Below, piece by piece: positions 41,827 through 50,923 of a DNA stretch of 64,000 bases. The notes below the pieces were generated by a model. The model was not told where the DNA came from and made no database searches. It worked only from the letters and a program-made list of their open reading frames with translations. The DNA comes from Paracoccus pantotrophus (GTDB taxonomy: Bacteria; Pseudomonadota; Alphaproteobacteria; Rhodobacterales; Rhodobacteraceae): the NCBI RefSeq assembly GCF_008824185.1, contig NZ_CP044423.1:695501-759500 (forward strand), given 5' to 3'. The first letter of the stretch is position 1. Each line of letters begins with the position of its first letter. The translations under genes were made by a program, and so were the position numbers.

Positions 41827-42861
41827 ATGACATTGCCCGAACCCATCATCCTTGGCTCCACGCGGCTCGGCCCGCCGGTCTTCCTGGCGCCCATGGCCGG
41901 GATCACCGACCTGCCCTTTCGCCGCGCCGTGGCGCGCCATGGCGGGGCGGGGCTGATGGTCAGCGAGATGGTCGCCTCGACCGAGATGGTGACGCCGCGC
42001 CCCTCGACCCGCGCCGCCGTGCGCGCCAAGGCGCTGACCGAGGGCGAATTGCCGGTCAGCGTCCAGATCGCCGGGCGCGAGGCGGGGGCGATGGCGGAAA
42101 CCGCGCGAATCGTCGCCGGCATGGGCGCGCGCATCGTCGACATCAACATGGGCTGCCCGGCCAAAAAGGTGACGGGGGGGCTGTCGGGCGCTGCGCTGAT
42201 GCGCGATCTCGACCACGCGCTGGGGCTGATCGACGCGGTGGTCGCCGCCGTGCCCGACCTGCCGGTGACGCTGAAGATGCGGCTGGGCTGGGACGCGGAT
42301 TGCCTGAATGCGCCAGAACTGGCCGCCCGCGCCGCCGGGGCGGGAGTCAGGATGCTGACCATACACGGCCGCACTCGCGCGCAGTTCTATACCGGCAGCG
42401 CCGACTGGAATGCCATCCGCGAGGTCGCGAACCTGCCCGGCCGGCCGCCGCTGGTCGCCAATGGCGATGTGGTGGACGCGGCCTCGGCTCGCGCGGCGCT
42501 GCGCCAGTCCGGCGCCGATGCGGTCATGGTGGGCCGCGGCGCCCAGGGCGCGCCTTGGCGGCTGGCGCAGATCGCGCATGCGCTGTGGAACACGCCGGCG
42601 CCGGACATTCCCCAGGGCGCCCGCCTGGCCGAGGCGGTGGCCGAGCATTACGACGACATCCTGTCGCTTTACGGGCGCGAACTGGGCCTGCGCGTCGCCC
42701 GCAAGCACCTGGGCTGGTATGCCGAGTCGAACGGCGCCCCGAACCGCGCCGAACTCTTGCGCGCGCCCACGCCCGAGGCCGCGCTGGCCGCGATCCGCGC
42801 CGGTTTCGGCGATGCCGATGCCGCCCATGCCAATGCCCAGGCGACCGAGGTGCCCTCATGA
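41827..42861 (+). CDS. dusB: tRNA-dihydrouridine synthase DusB (NifR3)
   Basis: The 344-residue FMN enzyme has FLAPMAGITDLPFRR at the N-terminus, the NMGCPAKKV motif with the catalytic Cys, and the HGRTRAQFYTG loop. It reduces uridines in the tRNA D-loop. In Rhodobacter capsulatus the gene (nifR3) heads the ntrBC operon, and here its stop overlaps the ntrB start in the same way. Confidence 0.95.
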   Translation: MTLPEPIILGSTRLGPPVFLAPMAGITDLPFRRAVARHGGAGLMVSEMVASTEMVTPRPSTRAAVRAKALTEGELPVSVQIAGREAGAMAETARIVAGMGARIVDINMGCPAKKVTGGLSGAALMRDLDHALGLIDAVVAAVPDLPVTLKMRLGWDADCLNAPELAARAAGAGVRMLTIHGRTRAQFYTGSADWNAIREVANLPGRPPLVANGDVVDAASARAALRQSGADAVMVGRGAQGAPWRLAQIAHALWNTPAPDIPQGARLAEAVAEHYDDILSLYGRELGLRVARKHLGWYAESNGAPNRAELLRAPTPEAALAAIRAGFGDADAAHANAQATEVPS

Positions 42862-44015
42862 CAAGCCGGCCCAGGTCCGACATCCTGCCCGATCCCGAGA
42901 TGGAGGCCGGCGGCGGTTTCACCCCGGCAGAGGTCGGGCCGAACTGGGCGGCGCTTCCCTTGCCCGCGATCATCCTGGACGCAGAGGGCCGGATCGCCGC
43001 GATGAACGACCTGGCCGAGGCTTTCCTGAACATCTCCTGCCGCTCGTCGCTGGGGCAGGCGCTGGAAGGGGCCGAGATGCTCAAGCGGCTGCGCATCGTG
43101 CCCACACTGGGCTCGATCCTGGAGCGGATGCGCGAGGGCCATGACGCGCTGAACCGCGCCGGCGTGCGTTTCGAGATCGGCGACCGCTCGGGCGGGCATT
43201 CCGACCGCATCGGCACCATCCATGCCGGCCCCGCGCCCAGCCCGGCGGGAGGCACGGTGATCCTGATCTCGCCCCTGGAGGGGGCCGGGCGGCTTGGGCA
43301 GGGGCAGGCGGCGCGCTCGGCCGCGCGTTCGGCCATCGGCATGGCCGAGATGCTGGCGCATGAGATCAAGAACCCGCTGGCCGGCATCCGCGGCGCGGCG
43401 CAGCTGATCGGCATGAACCTCAAGGCCGAGGACCGCGACCTCGCCGACCTGATCGTGGCGGAATCGCGCCGCATCGTCGAATTGCTGGACCAGGTGGAAC
43501 GCTTCGGCGACACCTCGGCGCCGCGGCTGGCGGCGGTGAACATCCATGACGTGCTGGAGCGAGTGCGCCGCTCGGCCGCGGTGGGCTTCGGCAAGGGGTT
43601 GCGCATCGTGCCCGATTACGACCCCTCGCTGCCGCCGGCGCTGGTCGATGCCGACCAACTGGTGCAGGTCTGCCTGAACCTGGTCAAGAACGCCGCCGAG
43701 GCCATCGGCCGGACGGGGCAGGGCGGCAGCATCCGCCTGCGCAGCTTCTACGACGGCACCCTGCGGCTGGCGCCGACCGAGGCCGAGCCGCAGGGCCGCA
43801 GCCTGCCCCTGCAGATCGAGATCGAGGATGATGGCCCCGGCATCCCCGAAACGCTGATCGCCGAGGTCTTCGAGCCCTTCGTCTCGGGGCGCGAGAACGG
43901 CACCGGCCTCGGCCTGGCGCTGGTTTCCAAGATCATCACCGACCACGGCGCCTGGATCGCGCTGGAATCCCGCCCCGGTCGCACCGTTTTCCGCATTTCA
44001 CTGCCCAAAGCCTGA
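42858..44015 (+). CDS. ntrB: Nitrogen sensor histidine kinase NtrB
   Basis: The 385-residue cytoplasmic kinase has no membrane segments. An N-terminal PAS-like region (LPAIILDAEGRIAAMNDLAEAFL) is followed by the phosphoacceptor motif EMLAHEIKNPLAGIRGAAQLI and the ATP-binding N, G1 and G2 boxes (NLVKNAAEAI, DDGPGIPETL, GTGLGLAL). It phosphorylates NtrC under nitrogen limitation and is controlled by PII. It overlaps dusB by 4 nt and is 9 nt before ntrC. Confidence 0.94.
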   Translation: MTSRPRSDILPDPEMEAGGGFTPAEVGPNWAALPLPAIILDAEGRIAAMNDLAEAFLNISCRSSLGQALEGAEMLKRLRIVPTLGSILERMREGHDALNRAGVRFEIGDRSGGHSDRIGTIHAGPAPSPAGGTVILISPLEGAGRLGQGQAARSAARSAIGMAEMLAHEIKNPLAGIRGAAQLIGMNLKAEDRDLADLIVAESRRIVELLDQVERFGDTSAPRLAAVNIHDVLERVRRSAAVGFGKGLRIVPDYDPSLPPALVDADQLVQVCLNLVKNAAEAIGRTGQGGSIRLRSFYDGTLRLAPTEAEPQGRSLPLQIEIEDDGPGIPETLIAEVFEPFVSGRENGTGLGLALVSKIITDHGAWIALESRPGRTVFRISLPKA

Positions 44016-44024
44016 GGTTTTCCC

Positions 44025-45467
44025 ATGGACGGCACCGTTCTGATCGCTGACGACGACCGCACCATCCGCACGGTCCTGACCCAGGCCCTGACCCGCGCCG
44101 GCTGCCGGGTCCATGCCACCGGCTCGCTGGCGCAACTGCTGCGCTGGGTCGAGGAGGGACGGGGCGACCTGGTCATCACCGACGTGATGATGCCCGACGG
44201 AAACGGCATCGACATGATCCCGGCGATCCGCAAGGCGCGGCCCGACCTGCCGGTGATCGTGATCTCGGCCCAGAACACCATCGTTACCGCCATCCGCGCC
44301 ACCGAGGCCGCTGCCTTCGATTACCTGCCCAAGCCCTTCGACCTGCCGGACCTGATGGCGCGTGCCGGCCAGGCGCTGTCGCGGCGGCTGCGCAAATCCG
44401 ATCCCGCACCGGCACCGGCGGTGCCCGAGACCGGCGCCGATCCCGCCTTGCCGCTGATCGGCCATGCGCCGGCGATGCAGAACCTGTTCCGCATGGTCGC
44501 GCGGGTGCTGAACGCCGACCTGCCGGTGATGATCGCCGGCGAGGCCGGGGTGGGCAAGACCGTGGTCGCGCGCTCGTTCCACGACCTGTCGGACCGGCGC
44601 GAGGCGGGATTCGTCGTGCTGACCTCGGCCGACCTGTCCGAGGAGACCATCCATGGCACCGCCGACCGCGCCCAGGGCGGCACGCTGCTGATCGAGGATC
44701 CGGCCGGTTTCGACGCCGCCGCCCAGGCCCGGCTGATCGGCATGATCGAAGCATGGGAGGTCGGCCCCGGCCGCAACCTGATGCCGCGCCTGATTTCCAC
44801 CACCGGGCCCGATCCGCAGGCCGATGTCGCCTCGGGCCGGCTGCGGGCCGATCTGTATTACCGGCTGGCGGGCGTGACGGTCACCGTGCCGCCGCTGCGC
44901 GCCCGGCTGGACGACATCCCGCCGCTGGCGCGTCACCTGCTGGCCCGCGCCGCGGCGCAGGGCCTGCCGCTGCGCACGCTTTCCGAAGGCGCGGCGGCGC
45001 TGATCCGCGCCTATCCCTTTCCGGGCAACGTGCGCGAGCTGGAAAACCTGATGCGGCGGCTGGCGCTGACCGCCGCGGCCGCCGAGATCACCGAGGCCGA
45101 GACCCGCGCCGCGCTGGCGGAATCCAGCCCCATCGTGCCGCCGGCCGCGGTTGCCGCGCCCGCCGCCGCGATGGCGGCCAGCCCCGCCGTCACGCCGCTG
45201 GGCGAGCCCGCGAACATGCGGCTGGCGCAATCGGTCGAGATGCATCTGCAACGCTATTTCGACCTGCATGGCGACGACCTGCCGCCGCCCGGCCTTTACG
45301 ACCGCATCCTGCGCGAGATCGAAAAGCCGCTCCTGGAGATCGCGCTGGACGCCACCGGCGGCAATCAGCTGCGTTGTGCCGATCTTCTGGGCATCAATCG
45401 CAATACGCTGCGCAAGAAACTGACCGATCTGAATATCGAGGTGACACGGCGCCGCAAACTGATGTAA
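44025..45467 (+). CDS. ntrC: Nitrogen response regulator NtrC lacking the GAFTGA motif
   Basis: The 480-residue regulator has a receiver domain with phospho-Asp53 (VITDVMMPDG), an AAA+ domain with Walker A GEAGVGKT and FPGNVRELENLMRRL, and a Fis-type HTH (ADLLGINRNTLRKKL). The region after Walker A that should contain GAFTGA, the sigma-54 contact loop, is shortened to SADLSEETIHGTADRAQGGTLL. R. capsulatus NtrC is known to share this loss and activates sigma-70 promoters instead. The same mode is inferred here. Confidence 0.94.
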   Translation: MDGTVLIADDDRTIRTVLTQALTRAGCRVHATGSLAQLLRWVEEGRGDLVITDVMMPDGNGIDMIPAIRKARPDLPVIVISAQNTIVTAIRATEAAAFDYLPKPFDLPDLMARAGQALSRRLRKSDPAPAPAVPETGADPALPLIGHAPAMQNLFRMVARVLNADLPVMIAGEAGVGKTVVARSFHDLSDRREAGFVVLTSADLSEETIHGTADRAQGGTLLIEDPAGFDAAAQARLIGMIEAWEVGPGRNLMPRLISTTGPDPQADVASGRLRADLYYRLAGVTVTVPPLRARLDDIPPLARHLLARAAAQGLPLRTLSEGAAALIRAYPFPGNVRELENLMRRLALTAAAAEITEAETRAALAESSPIVPPAAVAAPAAAMAASPAVTPLGEPANMRLAQSVEMHLQRYFDLHGDDLPPPGLYDRILREIEKPLLEIALDATGGNQLRCADLLGINRNTLRKKLTDLNIEVTRRRKLM

Positions 45468-45552
45468 AACAGCCACAGATGGCCTTGCGAGAGTCGCTTA
45501 ACGGCCACAGGAAGGCCGCGGCACAGCGGCGAAACCGTGAGGACGGGCAAAG

Positions 45553-47811
45553 GTGGCGGGAACGCTGTCCAGGGACACATGGGAACGCGTCGCACGGCTG
45601 CGGCGCCTGCGGCTTTATCGCAATACCGCGACGCTTGGCCTTGCCCTGCTGGGCCCGGCGCTGGCCGGCCTGACCTTCGCGGTGATGGGGCCGTTCGCCG
45701 GCGCCACCTCGGGCGGCTCGGTGCTGCGGCTGGTGCTGCTGGCGGACCTGCTTTACCTGATCGTGCTGACCGGCCTGGTCGTGGCGCGCATGGCGCGGAT
45801 CGTCGCGGCGCGGCGCAAGTCGGCGGCGGGCTCGCGGCTGCACATGCGGCTGGTGGGCGTGTTCGCCACCATCGCGCTGGTGCCGACGGTGCTGGTGGCG
45901 CTGTTCGCCGGGCTGACGGTGAACATCGGCCTGGAAGGCTGGTTCTCGAACCGGGTGCAGCAGGTGGTCTCGACCTCGCTCTCGGCCGCCGAGGCCTATC
46001 AGGACGAGCATCGCCGCGACCTGACCAACGATGCCAAGCTGCTGGCCGGGGCGCTGACCCAGGCCGCGCGGCAGAACCCGATGCTGGACGACGGCGACCT
46101 GCGGCTGCTGCTGTCGGACTATCAAAGCCAGATCCAGCGCGGGTTGCGCGAGGCCTATATCGTCGATGGCCGCGGCACCATCCGCGCGCGGGGCGAGCGC
46201 AGCTATCAGTTCTGGTACGAGGAGCCCTCTCCCGCCCAGTTTGACGAGGCGGCGATGCGCGGTCTGGTGCTGATCGAGGATTGGCAGAACAACGAATTCC
46301 GCGCCCTGGTGCCGCTGGTGCCCCTGGCCGACCGCTATCTCTACGTCACGCGCGACGTGGACGGCAGCCTGCTGGGGCTGTTGGACGACACCCGCCAGAC
46401 CGTCGGCGAATATCAGCGCCTGGAGCAGGAACGCGGCCGGGTTCTGTTCGAATTTTCCTTGCTGTATCTGGGGTTTGCCCTGCTTCTGGTCGCGGCGGCG
46501 ATGTGGCTGGGCCTGTGGTTCGCCGACCGGCTGTCGCGGCCCATCGGCCGGCTGGCCGAGGCCTCCGAGCAGGTGGGCGAGGGCAACCTGGACTTCCAGA
46601 TCCCCGCGCCCGATACCGGCGACGAGATCCAGACGCTGGGCGAAAGCTTCAACCGCATGACCCGGCAGTTGAAGCAGCAGCGCCAGGAACTGGTCGAAAG
46701 CTATCGCGCTGCCGACGACCAGCGCCGGCTGTTCGATTCCGTGCTGTCCTCGGTCACGGCCGGGGTGATCGGTCTCGACGCGGCGGGAGAGATCGACTTC
46801 CTGAACCGCTCGGCCGCCCGGCTGCTGGGCCTCGACCCGGCGGCGGCGCATGACCGGCTGCTCTCCGAGGCGGTGCCGGAATTCGCGCCGCTGTTCGAGC
46901 GGCTGGCGCAATCCGTGAACGAATCGGTGCAGGACGAGATCCGCCTGACCCGCGAGGGTCGGGTGGAGAGCCTGCTGGTGCGCATGGCGATCCGGCGCGG
47001 CGCGGCCGGCGGCCTCGAAGGCTATGTGGTGGCGCTGGACGACGTGACCGACCTGGTCTCGGCGCAGCGCATGGCGGCCTGGGGCGACGTGGCGCGCCGC
47101 GTCGCGCATGAGATCAAGAACCCGTTGACCCCGATCCAGCTTTCGGCCGAACGGCTGAAGCGCAAGTTCGGCCCCATCGCCGGCGAGGAACGCGAGGCGC
47201 TGGAGCAATATACCGAGGTCATCATCCGCCAGACCAACGACCTGCGCCGGATCGTGGACGAGTTCAGCCGCTTCGCCCGCATGCCCGAGCCGGACCGCAA
47301 GGAAACCGACATCGCCAAGCTCTTGCGCGATGCCGAGCTGATGCAGCGCGACGCGCTGCAGGGCGCGCTGGTCTCGGACATTCCCGACGAGCCGGTGATC
47401 GTGGATGCCGATGCCGGCATGATGCGGCAGGTCTTCACCAACCTGTTGAAGAACGCGGGCGAGGCGCTGGACGAGCTGCGCGCGAACCCGCCCGAGGGCT
47501 GGGTGCCGCAGGTCCGGGTCTCGCTGCGCTCGGCCCCCGATGCGGTGACGATCCGCATCGCCGACAACGGGCCCGGCCTGCCGCAGGACCGCACCCGGCT
47601 GTTCGAGCCCTATGTGACGATGAAGCCCGGCGGCACCGGCCTCGGCCTGCCCATCGTCAAGAAGATCGTCGAGGAACACGGCGGCAGCCTGATGCTGACC
47701 GACACCCCCGAAGGACGCGGCGCCATGGCCGAAATCCGCCTGCCGCGCGAACGCCAGCCGGTGCGGCTTTCCGCGCGCCGCCAGAAAAACGAGCAGGAAG
47801 CAATGAAATGA
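45553..47811 (+). CDS. ntrY: Sensor histidine kinase NtrY
   Basis: The 752-residue membrane kinase starts at a GTG with GGCAAAG upstream. It has hydrophobic segments in the first 120 residues and again near 300, an extracytoplasmic stretch between them, then HAMP (RLSRPIGRLAEASEQVGEG), PAS, the H-box VAHEIKNPLTPIQLSAERL and ATPase boxes (NLLKNAGEAL, DNGPGLP, GTGLGLPI). With NtrX it responds to extracellular nitrogen or redox state in alphaproteobacteria. It overlaps ntrX by 4 nt. Confidence 0.94.
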   Translation: MAGTLSRDTWERVARLRRLRLYRNTATLGLALLGPALAGLTFAVMGPFAGATSGGSVLRLVLLADLLYLIVLTGLVVARMARIVAARRKSAAGSRLHMRLVGVFATIALVPTVLVALFAGLTVNIGLEGWFSNRVQQVVSTSLSAAEAYQDEHRRDLTNDAKLLAGALTQAARQNPMLDDGDLRLLLSDYQSQIQRGLREAYIVDGRGTIRARGERSYQFWYEEPSPAQFDEAAMRGLVLIEDWQNNEFRALVPLVPLADRYLYVTRDVDGSLLGLLDDTRQTVGEYQRLEQERGRVLFEFSLLYLGFALLLVAAAMWLGLWFADRLSRPIGRLAEASEQVGEGNLDFQIPAPDTGDEIQTLGESFNRMTRQLKQQRQELVESYRAADDQRRLFDSVLSSVTAGVIGLDAAGEIDFLNRSAARLLGLDPAAAHDRLLSEAVPEFAPLFERLAQSVNESVQDEIRLTREGRVESLLVRMAIRRGAAGGLEGYVVALDDVTDLVSAQRMAAWGDVARRVAHEIKNPLTPIQLSAERLKRKFGPIAGEEREALEQYTEVIIRQTNDLRRIVDEFSRFARMPEPDRKETDIAKLLRDAELMQRDALQGALVSDIPDEPVIVDADAGMMRQVFTNLLKNAGEALDELRANPPEGWVPQVRVSLRSAPDAVTIRIADNGPGLPQDRTRLFEPYVTMKPGGTGLGLPIVKKIVEEHGGSLMLTDTPEGRGAMAEIRLPRERQPVRLSARRQKNEQEAMK

Positions 47812-49196
47812 GCGATATTCTGATTGTCGACGACGAGCGGGACATCCGGGAACTGATCTCCGACATCCTGCGCGACGAGGGCTTCTCGACCCGCCTTGCC
47901 GCCAATTCCGACCAGGCGGTGGCCGAGCTGAACGCGGCCGAGCCGGCGCTGATGATCCTCGACATCTGGCTCAAGGACAGCAAGATGGACGGGATCGACA
48001 TCCTCAAGCAGGTCAAGCGCAACAATCCCGAGGTGCCGGTGGTCATCATCTCGGGCCATGGCAATATCGAGATCGCGGTGGCGGCGATCAAGCAGGGCGC
48101 CTACGACTTCATCGAGAAGCCCTTCAACATCGACCAGCTGCTGGTGGTGATCCGCCGCGCCATGGAGACGGCGCGGCTGCGCCGCGAGAACTCGACGCTC
48201 AGGCGCGGCGAGGCACGGGCGGCCGAGATGCTGGGCAATTCCGCGCCCTTCCGCCGGCTGCGCGAACAGCTCGACAAGGTGGCGAAATCGAACGGCCGGG
48301 TGATGCTGACCGGCGAGCCGGGGGCGGGCAAGGAGATCGCCGCGCGCTATGTCCACGCCCACAGCCCGCGCGCGCGCGAACCCTTCGTCACCGTGCCCTG
48401 CGCCACCATCGAGCCCGAACACATGGAGGAGGTGCTTTTCGGCCGCGAAACGCCCGAGCGCGGCATCGAGGCGGGTCTCCTGGAGCAGGCGCATGGCGGG
48501 GTGATCTATTTCGACGAGGTGGCGGACATGCCGCTGGGCACCCAGCCCAAGATCCTGCGGGTGCTGACCGAGCAGCAGTTCCAGCGCGCCGGCGGCACCG
48601 ACAAGGTGCGGGTGGACCTGCGGGTGATCTCCTCGACCAATCGCGATCTTTCGGCCGAGATCGCCGCGGGCCGCTTCCGGCAGGAGCTTTACGACCGGCT
48701 GAACGTGGTGCCGGTGGCGGTGCCCTCGCTGGCCGAGCGGCGCGACGATATCCCGCTGCTGGCCTCACATTTCATCGAACAGTTCCATGCCGGCCAGGGC
48801 CTGCCGCTGCGCGCGCTGCCCGAGGAGACCTGCGCCGCGCTGCAGGCGATGAACTGGCCGGGCAATATCCGCCAGCTGCGCAATGTGATCGAGCGGGTGC
48901 TGATCCTGGGCGACGGCACCGGGCCGATCCAGCCCTCGGAACTGGAAGGCCAGAACGGCAGCGCCAGCACCAGCGAGGCCCTGGCGCTCGGCCCGCAGAT
49001 CACCAGCCTGGCGCTGCGCGAGGCGCGCGAACTCTTCGAGCGCGAATACCTGCTGGCGCAGATCAACCGCTTCGGCGGCAATATCAGCCGCACGGCGCAA
49101 TTCGTCGGCATGGAGCGTTCGGCGCTGCATCGCAAGCTCAAGTCGCTCGGCGTCGTCGGCGGCATGCGCGTCGAGGAGGAACTGATGGGGAAATGA
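47808..49196 (+). CDS. ntrX: Response regulator NtrX
   Basis: The 462-residue protein has a receiver with phospho-Asp in LMILDIWLKDSKMDG, an AAA+ domain (GEPGAGKE, VIYFDEVADMP), and a C-terminal HTH (NISRTAQFVGMERSALHRKLKSLGV). Like other NtrX proteins it lacks a recognisable GAFTGA loop (LFGRETPERGIEAG stands there). It is the partner of NtrY. A gap of about 340 nt follows. Confidence 0.94.
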   Translation: MSDILIVDDERDIRELISDILRDEGFSTRLAANSDQAVAELNAAEPALMILDIWLKDSKMDGIDILKQVKRNNPEVPVVIISGHGNIEIAVAAIKQGAYDFIEKPFNIDQLLVVIRRAMETARLRRENSTLRRGEARAAEMLGNSAPFRRLREQLDKVAKSNGRVMLTGEPGAGKEIAARYVHAHSPRAREPFVTVPCATIEPEHMEEVLFGRETPERGIEAGLLEQAHGGVIYFDEVADMPLGTQPKILRVLTEQQFQRAGGTDKVRVDLRVISSTNRDLSAEIAAGRFRQELYDRLNVVPVAVPSLAERRDDIPLLASHFIEQFHAGQGLPLRALPEETCAALQAMNWPGNIRQLRNVIERVLILGDGTGPIQPSELEGQNGSASTSEALALGPQITSLALREARELFEREYLLAQINRFGGNISRTAQFVGMERSALHRKLKSLGVVGGMRVEEELMGK

Positions 49197-49538
49197 TGGC
49201 GGCGCCATGCCGGTGGCGCGGTCGCATGGGTATTTATGGAACAGAGAAGCACGGGAACTGCGCCCCGGCCACCCCCGCGGATCAGGCGGGACAGGTTCTG
49301 GCCAGGTGACCGGGGCGACTTCTCCGTTCGCGGTCATCGGCTCCCCAGCCTGTACCGCGCAACCAGGCTAGGCGGAAAAGATTGAGGAATCCTTAACGGC
49401 TTCTTCGTTCTGCAAATACCCATGCGGCGATGACGCAGGCGGTATGGCTGCACGGCTGGTCCTGATGTTTTCGCTGTATCCGTCGCCTGCGGCCCGCGCT
49501 AGGATCGCGCTTCACGAAGGGGTTGAACCGGGGCCGGA
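49197..49538. other. Intergenic region between ntrX and trkA
   Basis: This 342-nt region contains no recognisable gene. An AT-richer patch (about 49375-49425) may hold the trkA promoter. No clear terminator hairpin is seen. Confidence 0.5.
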
Positions 49539-50915
49539 ATGAAGATCATCATCTGCGGGGCGGGGCAGGTCGGCTGGCATATCGCGCGCCATCTTGCGGG
49601 CGAGCGCAACGATGTCACCATCATCGACACCAATGCCGAGTTGATCCGGCGCGCCACCGATGCGCTGGACGTGCAGGGCGTGACCGGCTTTGCCAGCCAT
49701 CCCGACGTGCTGGACCGCGCCGGCGCGCGCGATGCCGACCTGATCATCGCCGCAACCCATTCGGACGAGGTCAACATGGTCACCTGCCAGGTCGCCCATT
49801 CCGTCTTCCAGGTGCCGAGGAAGATCGCGCGGCTGCGCAGCTCGGCCTATCTGGACGCGATCTGGTCCGATCTCTACCGCACTGACCACCTGCCCATCGA
49901 CGTCGTCATCAGCCCCGAGCGCGAGGTGGCGCGGGCGGCGATGCAGCGGCTTTCCGCGCCCTCGACCTTCGATGCCGAGACCTTCCTGGAAGGGCGGCTG
50001 CATCTGCTGGGGATCTCGCTCGAGCCTGACAGCCCGGTGCTGAACACGCCCCTGCGGCAGCTCAACGACATGTTCATCAGCCTCAGCGCCATCGTCGCCG
50101 GGGTGCGGCGTGGCGGCAAGCTCTTCGCGCCCGAGCCGGGCGACCAGCTTTTCGAGGGCGACCAGGTCTATGTCTTCACCCTGACCGAGGACGTGGCGCG
50201 CACGCTGGAGATCTTCGGCAAGCCCATGGCCAAGCAGGAAAGCGTCGTCATCATCGGTGCGGGCAATGTGGGCCTGGCCGTCGCCCAATCGCTCGAGGCG
50301 CGCCCCGAGCGCATCCGCGTCAAGCTGATCGAGCGCAGCCGCGCCCGCGCCGAGGATGCGGCCGATGCGCTCAACCGCACCATCGTGCTGAACGGCGACG
50401 GGCTGTCGGCCGAATTGCTGGAGGAGGCGGCCGTGCCGCGCGCCGATGCGGTCCTGGCCATCACCGACGACGACAAGACCAACATCCTGGCCGCGGTGCG
50501 CGCCAAGCAGGCGGGCGCGAAGCTTGCGATCTCGCTGGTCAACGACCCCACGCTGATGTCGCTGATGGAGCCTCTGGACATCGACGCCTTCATCAACCCG
50601 CGTGCCAGTACCGTCTCGACCATCCTGCGCCATATCCGGCACGGACGGGTGCGCGACATCTATTCCATCGGCGATGCCGAAGCCGAGGTGATCGAGGCGC
50701 AGGTGCTTTCGACCTCGCCCATCGCCGGCCGGGCCGTGCGCGACATCGAGTTTCCCGAAGGCGCGCTGATGGGCGCCGTGCGCAAGGGCGAGCGCGTGGT
50801 CAAGCCGACGGGCGACCTGCGCATCGAGGAGGGCGACATCGTGGTGATCTTTGCCCTCGTCTCCGACATTCCCGAGGTCGAACGCCTGCTGCAGGTTTCG
50901 ATCGACTTCTTCTGA
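49539..50915 (+). CDS. trkA: Potassium uptake regulatory protein TrkA
   Basis: The 458-residue peripheral membrane protein has two RCK modules. Each has an NAD-binding motif (IIICGAGQVGWHIARHLAG at the start and VVIIGAGNVGLAVAQSLEA near residue 235) followed by a TrkA-C domain. It gates the TrkH channel according to nucleotide state. The gene is 8 nt before trkH. Confidence 0.95.
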   Translation: MKIIICGAGQVGWHIARHLAGERNDVTIIDTNAELIRRATDALDVQGVTGFASHPDVLDRAGARDADLIIAATHSDEVNMVTCQVAHSVFQVPRKIARLRSSAYLDAIWSDLYRTDHLPIDVVISPEREVARAAMQRLSAPSTFDAETFLEGRLHLLGISLEPDSPVLNTPLRQLNDMFISLSAIVAGVRRGGKLFAPEPGDQLFEGDQVYVFTLTEDVARTLEIFGKPMAKQESVVIIGAGNVGLAVAQSLEARPERIRVKLIERSRARAEDAADALNRTIVLNGDGLSAELLEEAAVPRADAVLAITDDDKTNILAAVRAKQAGAKLAISLVNDPTLMSLMEPLDIDAFINPRASTVSTILRHIRHGRVRDIYSIGDAEAEVIEAQVLSTSPIAGRAVRDIEFPEGALMGAVRKGERVVKPTGDLRIEEGDIVVIFALVSDIPEVERLLQVSIDFF

Positions 50916-50923
50916 GGCCGGGG

